A stretch of DNA of 64,000 nt. It comes from Phenylobacterium haematophilum. Its GTDB lineage: Bacteria; Pseudomonadota; Alphaproteobacteria; Caulobacterales; Caulobacteraceae. The stretch spans positions 372,001-436,000 of the forward strand of contig NZ_JACIDK010000003.1 of the NCBI RefSeq assembly GCF_014196295.1. Direction: 5' to 3'. Position numbers and translations under genes: made by a program. This document shows positions 41,984 through 50,845 of the stretch, piece after piece (positions within the stretch are counted from its first letter, which is position 1; each line of letters starts with the position of its first letter). A model generated the notes under the pieces. The model searched no databases. It had not been told where the DNA came from and was given only the letters and a program-made list of their open reading frames with translations.

Positions 41984-43414
41984 TTATCGACCCGCTTGGG
42001 GCGGGACCGCAATGGCTGCTTCAGCGGAGACGACCTCGATGATCGGGGTTTCGTCGTAGAGGGCGTCGCGTTCGTCCAGCTGGCGGCGGATCTCGCCGTG
42101 GCGCTTGGCGTCGAGGGCGTAGCCGATCATGCAGGCGCCGCCGAGCATCACGAACACCACCGGACCGATCAGGTAGGCGAGCTCAAGGTTGTGGATGGCC
42201 TCCGGGGTGTTCACCGCGCCTTCCTTGGCCTGGTAGCCGACCGCCTCAAGCACCAGGAAGGTCAGGCCGATCGAGAAGGCGCCAGCGATCTTCGAGGTCA
42301 TGGTGGTGATGGCGTAGAGCAGGCCCGAGCGTTCCTTGCCCTGTTCGAGGCGCACCTCGTCGGCGATGTCGGCCGTCATGGCGCGGGTCAGGACGTTGAA
42401 GCCCGCGGCCAGGAAGCCGGCCATGAACATCGGGAAGATCGCGATCAGCATGTTCCCCTTGGGGATCGCCATCAGCGAGATCAGGATCAGCGAGTAGCCG
42501 GTGGTGGCGACCATCACCGCGCGGTGCTTGCTGATCATCATGGCCAGGCGCCCCATCATCGGCGCGCCGGCGAAGCCCGCCAGGATGTAAACGGCCAGCA
42601 GGATCGAGGCTTGGCCGGTGGTGAAGCCGCGGCTGTCGGTGAAGAAGAACAGGTAGAGGGCGCTCATCCAGCCCGGGCCCAGGGCCAGGCAGAGATCGGC
42701 GGCCAGGATGCGGGCCATGCTGGGCCGCGAGACCAGCGACCAGTAGTCGCGCAGCTTGAACTGGTGGCCGGGGACGTCCCGAGCGATCCGCTCCGGCGTG
42801 CGCCAGACCACCAGGCCGACGGCGATCGGGGTCAGGGCGAGGATAAACCAGCCCATGGTGGCGACGTTGCCGGAGTCGGGCAGGCCGCGGGCCTCGGCGA
42901 TGATCGGGATGGCCAGCACGGCGGCCGCGCCCAGCACGCCGACCGCGGTCATGATGCCGAAGACGCGCGAGCGGTCGTTGTAGGCGGGGGCCAGGGTCGC
43001 GGCCCAGGCGGCGTGCGAGAGGCTGAGGATCGAGGTGCCCAGGTACATGACCAGCAGCCAGAAGATCAGATAGCCGATGCCGACGCCCTCGGCTGGCATG
43101 AACAGCCAGTACATCGAGGCCATCAGGAACGGCGCGCCGACCACGGTCCACAGCCGGTAGCGGCCCCACTTGGTGCGCGTCTTGTCCATCACCCAGCCCA
43201 GCAGGCCGTCGACCGGAATGTCGATCATCCGGACGATGAAGAAGGCTCCGCCGACGGCGGCGAGGCTGACGCCCAGGTGGCTGGCGTAATGTCGGGGCAG
43301 GTAGACCGCGACCGCGATGATCACCGCCTGGATCGGCAGGCTGGTCGCGGCGAACGCGAAGATGGTGGACAGCGGCAACGTGCTGGCGCGCGGAGCCGGC
43401 GAGGCCTGGGTCAA
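41984..43414 (-). CDS. GPH-type major facilitator sugar transporter (copy B)
   Basis: A 476-residue paralogue of copy A with the same GPH architecture: IPVDGLLGWVMDKTRTKWGRYRLW, ADIADEVRLEQGKERSGLLYAI and the tail DAKRHGEIRRQLDERDAL. The two copies differ through the loops and C-terminus. I start at TTG 43414 (GGGAG nine bases upstream) rather than GTG 43456, since the extra 14 residues are not membrane-like. It lies upstream of copy A, with a hairpin between them. Confidence 0.88.
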   Translation of the reverse strand: MTQASPAPRASTLPLSTIFAFAATSLPIQAVIIAVAVYLPRHYASHLGVSLAAVGGAFFIVRMIDIPVDGLLGWVMDKTRTKWGRYRLWTVVGAPFLMASMYWLFMPAEGVGIGYLIFWLLVMYLGTSILSLSHAAWAATLAPAYNDRSRVFGIMTAVGVLGAAAVLAIPIIAEARGLPDSGNVATMGWFILALTPIAVGLVVWRTPERIARDVPGHQFKLRDYWSLVSRPSMARILAADLCLALGPGWMSALYLFFFTDSRGFTTGQASILLAVYILAGFAGAPMMGRLAMMISKHRAVMVATTGYSLILISLMAIPKGNMLIAIFPMFMAGFLAAGFNVLTRAMTADIADEVRLEQGKERSGLLYAITTMTSKIAGAFSIGLTFLVLEAVGYQAKEGAVNTPEAIHNLELAYLIGPVVFVMLGGACMIGYALDAKRHGEIRRQLDERDALYDETPIIEVVSAEAAIAVPPQAGR

Positions 43415-43751
43415 GGTTCGATTCTCCCTAGGGTGGGCGAGCCTCTGACGGGCCACCTCATGCCGTTAGGTTACGCGCGATCACCTAGGTGGCGGCAAGT
43501 GAATTCGTTGAAAGGGGCGCTGTTTGACGTCAGCCTCGCCTTGAGGAGTTCGGCGCGGCCGGCGCCGTGGCGCGTGCGAAGGCGCGTCGGCTCGCCCCGA
43601 ACCCCGATGCGATCGACCTCGACGGACGACCACCCCGTCGGCAGAATCACCTTGTGGCGGGCCCAAGACGGGCCGGCCCAGAAAACGAAAACGGGCGGCC
43701 GTCCCGTGAGGAACGACCGCCCGCGCATTCGCGTCCGTCAGGTGCGGAAGC
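43415..43751. other. Intergenic region without a supported gene
   Basis: This gap holds the terminator of the following SDR gene (43681-43723) at one end. Short open frames on both strands between 43470 and 43750 show no start signal or recognisable domain, and I see no promoter I could defend. Confidence 0.6.
43681..43723 (-). terminator. Terminator of the (3R)-hydroxyacyl-CoA dehydrogenase-like gene
   Basis: CGGGCGG (43692-43698) pairs with CCGCCCG (43717-43723), extended by further imperfect pairs. On the minus strand it is followed by TTTTCGTTTTC. It lies 28 bases after the stop of the SDR gene at 43752. Confidence 0.75.
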
Positions 43752-44657
43752 TTAGCCGCCTTGCAGCTTGCGGAAGAACTTGCCGCTCTGCTCGCCACCG
43801 GTGACGTAGGCCTGCTGGCCCGACGGGTCGGCGATCTTGGCCCAGTTGTCGCGGACTTCTTCGACCGACAGGCCGCCTTCGCCGAGGTAGACGCCCTCGG
43901 TTTCGTAGATGCGCGACAGGGCGAAGGCGCCGGCGCCGGCGGTCAGGATCGCGCCGGTGGGGGCTTCTTCCGAGGCCAGGTACACGACGCCCGGGGAGAC
44001 GTATTCCGGCTTCAGCTTTTCAAGCACCTCGGCCGGCATCAGGTTCTCGGTCATGCGGGTGGCGGCGACCGGGCTGATGGCGTTGATGTGGATGTTGTTC
44101 TTCTGGCCTTCGAGCTTGATGGTGTTCATGAAGCCGATGATGCCGAGCTTGGCCGCCCCGTAGTTCGACTGGCCGAAGTTGCCGTACATGCCCGACGACG
44201 AGGTCGTCACGACGATGCGGCCGTAGTTCTGCTCCTTCATGATCTCCCAGACCGCCTTCACAGGCTTCACGGTGCCCATGAGGTGGACGTTCACGACCAG
44301 CTCAAAGTCGGCCATGTCCATCTTGGAGAACGACTTGTCGCGCAGGATGCCGGCGTTGGCGATCAGGATGTCGATGCGGCCCCAGGCGTCCATCGCCTGC
44401 TTGATCATCAGGGCGACGCCGGCGTCGTCGGTGACCGACGAGCCGTTGGAGATGGCTTCGCCGCCGGCGGCCTTGATCTCGGCGACCACGGCGTCGGCCG
44501 CGGCCGAGGAGCCGCCCGAACCGTCGACCGAACCGCCCAGGTCGTTGACGACGACCTTGGCGCCGCGACGGGCCAGCTCAAGGGCGTGCTGACGGCCCAG
44601 GCCGCCGCCCGCGCCGGTGACGATCGCGACTTTGCCGTCGAAGCGGATGTCCGCCAT
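43752..44657 (-). CDS. SDR dehydrogenase similar to peroxisomal (3R)-hydroxyacyl-CoA dehydrogenase
   Basis: The 301-residue SDR protein has VTGAGGGLGRQHAL (cofactor loop about 14-27), NDLGGSVDGSGGS, NAGILRDKSF and the Tyr/Lys pair in SNYGAAKLGIIGFMNTIKLEG. The NDLGG-DGSG insertion and the length are typical of the dehydrogenase unit of multifunctional enzyme type 2 (17-beta-HSD4), which oxidises (3R)-hydroxyacyl-CoA. Its bacterial roles range from fatty acid to steroid or PHA metabolism; which applies here is not known. Confidence 0.9.
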   Translation of the reverse strand: MADIRFDGKVAIVTGAGGGLGRQHALELARRGAKVVVNDLGGSVDGSGGSSAAADAVVAEIKAAGGEAISNGSSVTDDAGVALMIKQAMDAWGRIDILIANAGILRDKSFSKMDMADFELVVNVHLMGTVKPVKAVWEIMKEQNYGRIVVTTSSSGMYGNFGQSNYGAAKLGIIGFMNTIKLEGQKNNIHINAISPVAATRMTENLMPAEVLEKLKPEYVSPGVVYLASEEAPTGAILTAGAGAFALSRIYETEGVYLGEGGLSVEEVRDNWAKIADPSGQQAYVTGGEQSGKFFRKLQGG

Positions 44658-44735
44658 GAGAAGTCTCCCATCAAACAGGGGTTTGAAATTTCGCCGCGGT
44701 TTGTGCGGTGCGGGAGAGGGGACGTCAAGCGTTCC

Positions 44736-44870
44736 AAATCCTCCCCTGCTGAGGGAGGAGGATCGACGCGACGCATCGCGACGGAGGGGGACCGCTCTCG
44801 TCGCAGAGGAGCCAAAGTCTCCGTCAGTCAGCCTTTCGGCTGACAGCTCCGCCAGCGGGGGAGCAATTGC
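44736..44870. repeat. Palindrome-rich intergenic repeat (REP/MITE-like)
   Basis: Between the SDR gene and the exporter subunit lies a block of short inverted repeats: CCTCCC...GGGAGG (44740-44757) and GTCAGCC-TTTC-GGCTGAC (44827-44844), with GGGGGAGC near the end. Its look, CTCCGTCAGTCAGCC and GGAGCTGTCAGCC, is that of interspersed palindromic elements common between genes in Caulobacteraceae. Only one copy is in this window, so the repeat status is inferred. Confidence 0.55.
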
Positions 44871-44876
44871 CTTGTG

Positions 44877-45842
44877 CTACCGCGCGGCCAGGGCCGCGGC
44901 GCCGTCGCGCATGAACTTCACCAGCACGCGCTGGCCGATCAGGAACGGGGCGCTGTCGGCGCTGACCACGACCTCGACGACGCGGTCGTCGGCGCGTTCG
45001 CTGGGATCGTCCGACTGCAGCTTGCGGGCGCCGAAGACGGCGGCGCGGCGCAGCACCTTGCCGTTGTAGATTTTGGTCGGCTCGGATTCCGGCGCGATCT
45101 GCACGGTCTGACCGATGGCGACGTGGGGCAGGGCGCTCTCGGCGATCTCGGCGCGGACGATGCGGGGGGCCTCCGGCTCGAGGTCGAACATGTTGGAGAC
45201 GTTCAGGGTCGAGGCGCCGGCGCCCGGATTGGCGTAGCGGCGGGCGATGCGTCCGTCGGTCGGGGCGCGGATGATGGTCAGTTCGAGGTTGTAGCGGGCC
45301 TCCTCCAGCGCCGCCTGGGCGGTGGCGATGGCGGCGCGCTGGGCCTGGATGTTGGCCTGGGCTTCGCGGATCTTGTCGGCGGCCTGGTCGACCTTCTGGG
45401 CCGCGACGAAGTTGGTCGAGACCAGCCCTTGCAGGCGCTTATGTTCGCGCTCGGCGGCGGAGAGCTGGACCTGGTATTGGGCCATCTGGGCCCTGGCCTG
45501 TTCGACCGAGGCGGCGGCGCGGGCGGCGGCGAGCTTGGGCTCGTCGTCTTCCTGGCGGGCGAGAATCTGCCCCTTCACGACCTGGTCGCCTTCCTGGACA
45601 TAGACCTCGCGCACGATGCCGGCCCGGCGGGCGGCGACCTGGATCATGCCGCCCTCGACGTCGGCCTTGCCGTTGGCGACGGCGACGAAGGGGCTCTTGG
45701 GCGCGGCGGCCGCGGCGGCCTTGGCCTCGGCGTCCTTCCTGGCCTTGGCCTGGCCCGACGCCATGACGGCGCCGCCGCCGAGCACGACGAGGGCGACGAC
45801 GACCGCGATCTTGATGCGGTTGGATTTCACGAAGGCGAGCAT
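44877..45842 (-). CDS. HlyD-type periplasmic adaptor of an ABC exporter (DevB-like)
   Basis: A 321-residue membrane fusion protein with an N-terminal anchor (about 10-30), a biotinyl-lipoyl-like pair of segments (RRAGIVREVYVQEGDQVVKGQILARQ; TIIRAPTDGRIARR) around a long coiled-coil hairpin (about 100-195), and a beta-barrel C-terminal part. It links the inner-membrane ABC transporter to the outer membrane. Directly upstream are its ATPase and permease partners. Confidence 0.92.
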   Translation of the reverse strand: MLAFVKSNRIKIAVVVALVVLGGGAVMASGQAKARKDAEAKAAAAAAPKSPFVAVANGKADVEGGMIQVAARRAGIVREVYVQEGDQVVKGQILARQEDDEPKLAAARAAASVEQARAQMAQYQVQLSAAEREHKRLQGLVSTNFVAAQKVDQAADKIREAQANIQAQRAAIATAQAALEEARYNLELTIIRAPTDGRIARRYANPGAGASTLNVSNMFDLEPEAPRIVRAEIAESALPHVAIGQTVQIAPESEPTKIYNGKVLRRAAVFGARKLQSDDPSERADDRVVEVVVSADSAPFLIGQRVLVKFMRDGAAALAAR

Positions 45843-45848
45843 GGTCTC

Positions 45849-46598
45849 TTAGGCTCCAACGAGCTCGGTATGGCTGACGGGGCCGGCAGGCTGGGACGGG
45901 CCGGTGCGGCGATCGTCCAGAATGCGTCCGTCTTCGATGTGGATGATGCGGTCGGCATAGGCCTCGAGCCGCGGGTCGTGGGTCACGCAGATGACCGCCG
46001 CGCCGTGCTCCTTGGCCGCGCGCTGCAGCAGCTTGATGACGATCTGGCCGTTCTCGCCGTCGAGGGCGCTGGTCGGTTCGTCGGCGAACAGCAGGCGCGG
46101 ATCCTTGGCCAGGGCGCGGGCGATGGCGACGCGCTGCTTCTCCCCGCCGGAGAGTTCGGAGGGCCGCTGGTCGAGGCGGTGGCCGAGGCCGACCTCGGAG
46201 AGGGCCAGGGCGGCGCGGTCCTTGGCCTCGGACGGCGAGTAGCCCTTGTACTTGAGGATCGTGGTCACCTGCTGCAGGGCGCTGAGCGCGCCGAACAGGT
46301 TGAAGCCCTGGAAGATGAAGCCGCAGTGGTCGAGGCGGAACTTGTCGATCCTGCCGGGGCGCTGGCTCCAGAGATCCTCGCCCAAGGCGACGACCTGGCC
46401 TTCGTCCGGCCGCAGCAGGCCCGAGAGGCTGGCGATCAGGGTCGACTTGCCCGAGCCGGACGGGCCCATGACCATGGTCATTTCGCCGTGGCGGCAGTCG
46501 AAGTCGACGGACTTCAGCACCTCAATGTGGGTGCGGCCGGTCTTGAAGCGCTTGGTGAGGCCTTTTCCCTGGAGGGCGACGGCGTTGTCCGAGGTCAT
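45849..46598 (-). CDS. ABC exporter ATPase (DevA/LolD-like)
   Basis: A 249-residue ABC ATPase of the LolD/MacB/DevA group: Walker A GPSGSGKS (about 45-52), signature LSGGEKQRVAIARAL, Walker B LLFADEPTSALD and H-loop THD. It energises the FtsX-like permease encoded just upstream, whose stop it overlaps (ATGA). Confidence 0.94.
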   Translation of the reverse strand: MTSDNAVALQGKGLTKRFKTGRTHIEVLKSVDFDCRHGEMTMVMGPSGSGKSTLIASLSGLLRPDEGQVVALGEDLWSQRPGRIDKFRLDHCGFIFQGFNLFGALSALQQVTTILKYKGYSPSEAKDRAALALSEVGLGHRLDQRPSELSGGEKQRVAIARALAKDPRLLFADEPTSALDGENGQIVIKLLQRAAKEHGAAVICVTHDPRLEAYADRIIHIEDGRILDDRRTGPSQPAGPVSHTELVGA

Positions 46599-47737
46599 CG
46601 CAGCAGGTCCGCAGGTTGGCTCTTCTTGAGGATGCCGAGGGCCATCAGGCCGGAGGCCAGCGAGATCGCCATCAGCAGCAGGCCGACCGCCACGACCCAG
46701 CCGATCGGGAAGCCCATCGGCAGGCCGCCGCTGCGGGCCAGCATCGAGACGAGGAAGGTGAAGAGGGCGGTGGCGCCGAGGCCGACGACCCCGACCCAGA
46801 ACGACAGCTCCAGCACGATCAGCCGCAGCGAGCCCATCGAGACGCCGAGCGCGCGCAGGGAGGCGAACTCCTTGATGTTGGCGAGGATGGCGCCGCGCAG
46901 GGTCTGCGACGTGATGCCGACCCCGATCAGAAAGCCGAGGAACACCGAGAAGCCGAGGAAGATGCCGATGATCTGCTCCTTCATCAGCGCGCTCTCGTTG
47001 GCCTTGGCGAGCTCGGCGCGGGTCCAGGCGCGGTAGGCGCCCTTGGCGTCGGCGTTGAGCTGGTCGCGGACGGCGGCGGCTTGGGCGGGATTGTTGACGC
47101 GGACCATCAGCGGGCCGGTCTTCTCGCCCTTTTCCATCATGCCCAGCCGGCGAAGGGTGTCGCGCGAGACGACGATCGAGGGCTGGTTGATGTCGGGATA
47201 GTTGTCGAGCAGGGCGCGCACGCGGACCGTCTTGCCGTTGACCGTGGCGGTGTCACCGAGCTTGACGCCGAGACGGCCCAGGCCCGAGCGGTCGATGGCG
47301 ACGGCGTTCGGCTCCATCAGCGCGATGCGCACGCTTTCCGGGTAGTCGACCGGCAGGGTCAGGGCGCCCGGCTCGGTGTCGACCATGTTCACCTGCACGA
47401 AGGTGGTGACCTGCTTCTGGCCGTCCTTGGGCTGGTTGGTCCAGCGGCCGCCGCCGCCGTCGAAGCTGGCGACCTCGGCGACGTTGGGGTTGAGGTAGAG
47501 CTGCGGGCCGATGCGGCGTGGGAGGCTGGAAGGGCCTGAGTTGATGAGGCTTTCCGACTTGGCGGGCATGATCATCAGATCGGCGCGCGAGCGGTTGATC
47601 GTGGCCGTGGCGGCCTGGATCATGCCGGTGAACATGCCGACCTGGGCCAGGATCAGCAGGCCTGAAAAGGCGAGCGCGATCACCGCCGCCAGATAGCGGC
47701 GCCACTCGTAGATCAGGGTCGCTAGAGCCAATGACAT
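46595..47737 (-). CDS. ABC exporter permease, FtsX-like (DevC-like)
   Basis: A 380-residue permease with an N-terminal helix (about 12-35), a large periplasmic MacB-like domain (about 40-250), and three C-terminal helices (about 260-370), as in DevC. Segments ASLRALGVSMGSLRLIVLELS and GALDP-style spacing match FtsX-type proteins. With the ATPase and the adaptor it forms a tripartite pump like the cyanobacterial DevBCA glycolipid exporter. The cargo here is unknown. GAGGAGTG precedes the start. Confidence 0.92.
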   Translation of the reverse strand: MSLALATLIYEWRRYLAAVIALAFSGLLILAQVGMFTGMIQAATATINRSRADLMIMPAKSESLINSGPSSLPRRIGPQLYLNPNVAEVASFDGGGGRWTNQPKDGQKQVTTFVQVNMVDTEPGALTLPVDYPESVRIALMEPNAVAIDRSGLGRLGVKLGDTATVNGKTVRVRALLDNYPDINQPSIVVSRDTLRRLGMMEKGEKTGPLMVRVNNPAQAAAVRDQLNADAKGAYRAWTRAELAKANESALMKEQIIGIFLGFSVFLGFLIGVGITSQTLRGAILANIKEFASLRALGVSMGSLRLIVLELSFWVGVVGLGATALFTFLVSMLARSGGLPMGFPIGWVVAVGLLLMAISLASGLMALGILKKSQPADLLR

Positions 47738-47894
47738 GGGGCACTCCTCGCGCCCAGCATGTGCGGCCGACCGACGTTCGCGCCTAGTTAAATCGAGGTA
47801 AGGCGCGGCCTTGGCCGCTGGCCCGGCGGGAGGGCGGGTGTTACGGAGTTACATCTTGCGGCGCTCAGACGGCCGCCCTTTCAAGTTGGTGACG

Positions 47895-49967
47895 ATGAAT
47901 TCAGTGAAGTTCGGCGCGGGCCTTGGACTGGCCGCCGCGTTCTCGATCTCCGCCGCGCCGGCGCTGGCCGACGAAGGCATGTGGACCTACGACAATTTCC
48001 CCCTCGCCAAGGTCAACGAAGCCTATGGGCTGAAGCTTGACCAGAAGTGGCTGGACCGGATGCAGGGCGCCTCGGTGCGCCTGACCACCGGCTGTTCGGC
48101 CTCGCTGGTCTCGGGTTCGGGCCTGGTGCTGACCAACCACCACTGCGTGGTGGAGTGCGTCCAGGACCTGTCGTCGGGTGACAAGGACTACGTCAAGGAC
48201 GGCTTCCTGACCGCCGCGCGCGAGGACGAGAAGAAGTGTCCGGGGATGCAGGCCGAAATCCTGACCTCTATCACCGACGTGACCAAGGACATCCAGGCGG
48301 CCGGCGCCGGCAAGACCGGCCAGGACTATGTCCGCGCGCGAGAGGCGGCGATGGCGGCGGCCGAGCAGGCCGCCTGCGAGGGCGATCCCAACGTCCGCTG
48401 CCAGGTGATCACGCTGTACCGCGGGGGGCAGTTCAAGCTCTACAAGTACCGCAAGTACGCCGACGTGCGGCTGGTGTTCGCGCCGGAGTTCGCGACGGCG
48501 TTCTTCGGCGGCGACCCGGACAACTTCAACTTCCCCCGCTTCAACCTCGATGTCGGCTTCGTGCGCCTGTACGAGAACGGCAAGCCGGCGACGACGCCGA
48601 CCCACCTGACCTGGGTTAGCCGCGCGCCGCAGGAAGGCGAAGCGACGTTCGTGTCCGGCAATCCGGGCTCGACCAACCGCCTGATGACGGTCTCGCAGCT
48701 TGAGACCCTGCGCGACCTCACCATCCCGGTCGGGCAGCTGCAGCGCTCGGAGATCCGCGGCCGCCTGGCGCAGTTCGGCCAGGAGAGCGCCGAGCACAAG
48801 CGCATCGCCACCGACCCGCTGTTCGGCATCGAGAACAGCTTCAAGGTGTTCTACGGCCAGCAGTCGGCCCTGAACGACAAGGCGTTCATGGACGCCAAGC
48901 GCGCCCAGGAAGCCGAGCTGAAGACCAAGGTGGCCGCCGATCCGAAGCTGGCCGCCGAGATCGGCGATCCGTGGGGCGACATCGCCAAGGCGCAGGCCGC
49001 CTACGCCAACAACTACCTGCGCTATCGCCAGATCGAGGGCGGCGCGGCCTATTCGAACCTTTACTACTACGCCCAGACCCTGGTCCGCGCCGCGCAGGAG
49101 CGTGAGAAGCCGAGCGCCGAGCGGCTGGCCGAATACGCCGACACGCGCCTGCCTCTGGTCGAGAAGAAGGTGCTGGACGCCAAGCCGGTCGATGCGGAGC
49201 TGGAGGAGGTCTACCTGGCCTTCTGGCTGTCGAAGACCCGCGAGTATCTGACCACCGACGATGCGGCCGTGAAGACCCTGCTGGGCAAGGAAAGCCCGGA
49301 GGGCCTGGCCAAGCGCGCGGTCGCCGGCTCCAAGCTGGCCGATCCGGCGGCGCGCAAGGCGCTGTGGGACGGGGGCCTGGCGGCGATCAAGGCCTCGGAC
49401 GATCCGATGATCCAGCTGGTGCTGCGCAACGACCCGGCCGCGCGCGCCGTGCGCAAGGTCTGGGAGACCGAGGTCCAGGGGCCGACCGATGCGGCGGCCG
49501 AGCGCGTCGCCCGCGCCAAGTTCGCGGCCTACGGCGATGCGGTCTATCCGGACGCGACCTTCAGCCTGCGGCTGTCCTACGGCAAGGTCGCCGGATGGAG
49601 CTATCGCGGCGTGACCGTGCCTTCGATGACCAACTTCGCGGGCCTGTACGACCGGGCGACCGGAGCCGAGCCCTACAAGCTGGCGCCGCGCTGGGTCGAG
49701 GCCCAGGCGAAGGTCAATCCGGCCACGGTCTACAACTTCGTCACCACCAACGACATCATCGGCGGCAACTCCGGCTCGCCGGTGGTGAACGCCAAGGGCG
49801 AGGTGCTGGGCGCGGCCTTCGACGGCAACATCCACTCGCTGGGCGGCGCCTTCGGCTATGACGGCTCGATCAACCGCACGGTGGTGGTCGCCACCTCGGC
49901 GGCGACCGAAGCGCTGACCAAGGTCTACGGCCGGACGGCGCTGGTGAAGGAACTGACCGGGAAGTAG
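47895..49967 (+). CDS. S46-family serine dipeptidyl peptidase (DPP7/DPP11-like)
   Basis: S46 peptidases remove dipeptides from the N-termini of oligopeptides in the periplasm. The 690-residue protein has a signal peptide (about 1-24), His of the triad in SGLVLTNHHCVVE (about 80-92), and the Ser motif IIGGNSGSPVVNAKGE near residue 622. The C-terminal half is helical, as in DPP7. The subsite that separates DPP7 from DPP11 cannot be assigned by eye. I start at ATG 47895, because the frame open to 47811 precedes the signal peptide. Confidence 0.93.
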   Translation: MNSVKFGAGLGLAAAFSISAAPALADEGMWTYDNFPLAKVNEAYGLKLDQKWLDRMQGASVRLTTGCSASLVSGSGLVLTNHHCVVECVQDLSSGDKDYVKDGFLTAAREDEKKCPGMQAEILTSITDVTKDIQAAGAGKTGQDYVRAREAAMAAAEQAACEGDPNVRCQVITLYRGGQFKLYKYRKYADVRLVFAPEFATAFFGGDPDNFNFPRFNLDVGFVRLYENGKPATTPTHLTWVSRAPQEGEATFVSGNPGSTNRLMTVSQLETLRDLTIPVGQLQRSEIRGRLAQFGQESAEHKRIATDPLFGIENSFKVFYGQQSALNDKAFMDAKRAQEAELKTKVAADPKLAAEIGDPWGDIAKAQAAYANNYLRYRQIEGGAAYSNLYYYAQTLVRAAQEREKPSAERLAEYADTRLPLVEKKVLDAKPVDAELEEVYLAFWLSKTREYLTTDDAAVKTLLGKESPEGLAKRAVAGSKLADPAARKALWDGGLAAIKASDDPMIQLVLRNDPAARAVRKVWETEVQGPTDAAAERVARAKFAAYGDAVYPDATFSLRLSYGKVAGWSYRGVTVPSMTNFAGLYDRATGAEPYKLAPRWVEAQAKVNPATVYNFVTTNDIIGGNSGSPVVNAKGEVLGAAFDGNIHSLGGAFGYDGSINRTVVVATSAATEALTKVYGRTALVKELTGK

Positions 49968-49975
49968 GGGCGCTG

Positions 49976-50006
49976 TTTTCCTCCCCTGCTGTGCGGGGGA
50001 GGAAAA
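49976..50006. repeat. Perfect inverted repeat after the S46 peptidase gene
   Basis: TTTTCCTCCCC (49976-49986) and GGGGAGGAAAA (49996-50006) form an eleven-base-pair stem nine bases after the peptidase stop. No T run follows on the plus strand, so it is either a non-canonical terminator or a fragment of a palindromic repeat like that at 44736. Confidence 0.55.
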
Positions 50007-50057
50007 GGGGCGCTTTTCCGCGCTTGCCGCCGGCTGCGCGCGCCTCATATTGGGGGG

Positions 50058-50372
50058 ATGTCCAGTCTCCGCCTGCCGCAGGGATCGACGTCGCCGCTGT
50101 TCAAGACCGGCGCGAGCATCCTCGACTACGAGATCCAGGAAGAGCGCGGCTATGCGCTCGGGCGGGCCGGAGAGCGGGTCGAGCGGGCGCTCGCGGCGCT
50201 GAAGGCGTTCGAGGGGCCGGACGAGGTTCGCGCGCCGCTGTTGAAAGAGGCCGCGACGGCGGTCTGGTACTATTTCATCCAGCGAGAAGCCTGCGGCATC
50301 CGTAATCAGAAGCCGGCCATCGAGCACTACGGCATTCCGCGCGAAGTGCTGATGCGGCTGGGCGCGCGCTAG
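50058..50372 (+). CDS. Small conserved protein, DUF6665-like
   Basis: A 104-residue helical protein with ILDYEIQEERGYALGRAGERVERALAALKAF and the Trp/Tyr-rich segment TAVWYYFIQREACGIRNQKPAIEHYGIPREVLMRLG. It resembles a small alphaproteobacterial family of unknown function that I associate with DUF6665; the name is tentative. Its stop shares CTAG with the stop of the convergent ohrR gene. Confidence 0.7.
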   Translation: MSSLRLPQGSTSPLFKTGASILDYEIQEERGYALGRAGERVERALAALKAFEGPDEVRAPLLKEAATAVWYYFIQREACGIRNQKPAIEHYGIPREVLMRLGAR

Positions 50373-50845
50373 GCCTTCATCCGCCGCGCCAGGTCCTGCA
50401 GGGTCGTGCGCAGGTCGACGATTTCATCGAGCGGCAGATGCAGCTGGCAGGCGAGGGCGGCCGGCACCTCGGCGGCCTTCTCGCGCAGGGCGCGGCCGGC
50501 GTCGGTCAGATCGATCTGCACCTTGCGTTCGTCCTGGGCGTCGCGGCGGCGGGTGACGAAGCCGGCCGCCTCGAGCCGCTTGAGCAACGGGGTGAGGGTG
50601 CCGGAGTCGAGATCCAGCGCCTGGCCCAGCGCCTTGACGGTGCGCGGCGCGGTCTCCCACAGCGCCATCATCACCAGGTACTGCGGATAGGTCAGGCCCA
50701 GCGGTTCGAGCAGCGGGCGATAGGCCCGCGTGACCAGCCCGCTCGCGGCGTAGAGCGCAAAGCAGAGCTGGTTGTCGAGGGCCAGCAGATCGCCGGCCGC
50801 GGGTGCGGCCGGCGTCCTCGGCGAAGATTTGGTCTTGGCGGTCAT
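50369..50845 (-). CDS. ohrR: Organic peroxide sensor OhrR (MarR family)
   Basis: OhrR represses ohr until its reactive cysteine is oxidised by organic hydroperoxides. The 158-residue winged-helix protein has the family's N-terminal LDNQLCFALYAASGL with the reactive Cys (about residue 28), conserved Tyr residues nearby (TYPQYLVM), and the DNA-binding wing RRRDAQDERKVQI. It overlaps ohr by four bases (ATGA), so the pair is one transcript that starts at ohr. Confidence 0.95.
   Translation of the reverse strand: MTAKTKSSPRTPAAPAAGDLLALDNQLCFALYAASGLVTRAYRPLLEPLGLTYPQYLVMMALWETAPRTVKALGQALDLDSGTLTPLLKRLEAAGFVTRRRDAQDERKVQIDLTDAGRALREKAAEVPAALACQLHLPLDEIVDLRTTLQDLARRMKA

Noticed and set aside
43405..43435. 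GGTTCGATTCTCCC as a tRNA T-arm
   Set aside because: The flanks do not pair into a T stem or acceptor stem, and no anticodon arm fits upstream.
47901..50327. 808-residue open frame on the minus strand opposite the S46 peptidase gene
   Set aside because: It lies antisense to a clearly conserved gene, is dominated by Arg, Gly, Ala and Val, and has no domain. Long antisense frames are common in high-GC DNA with third-position bias.
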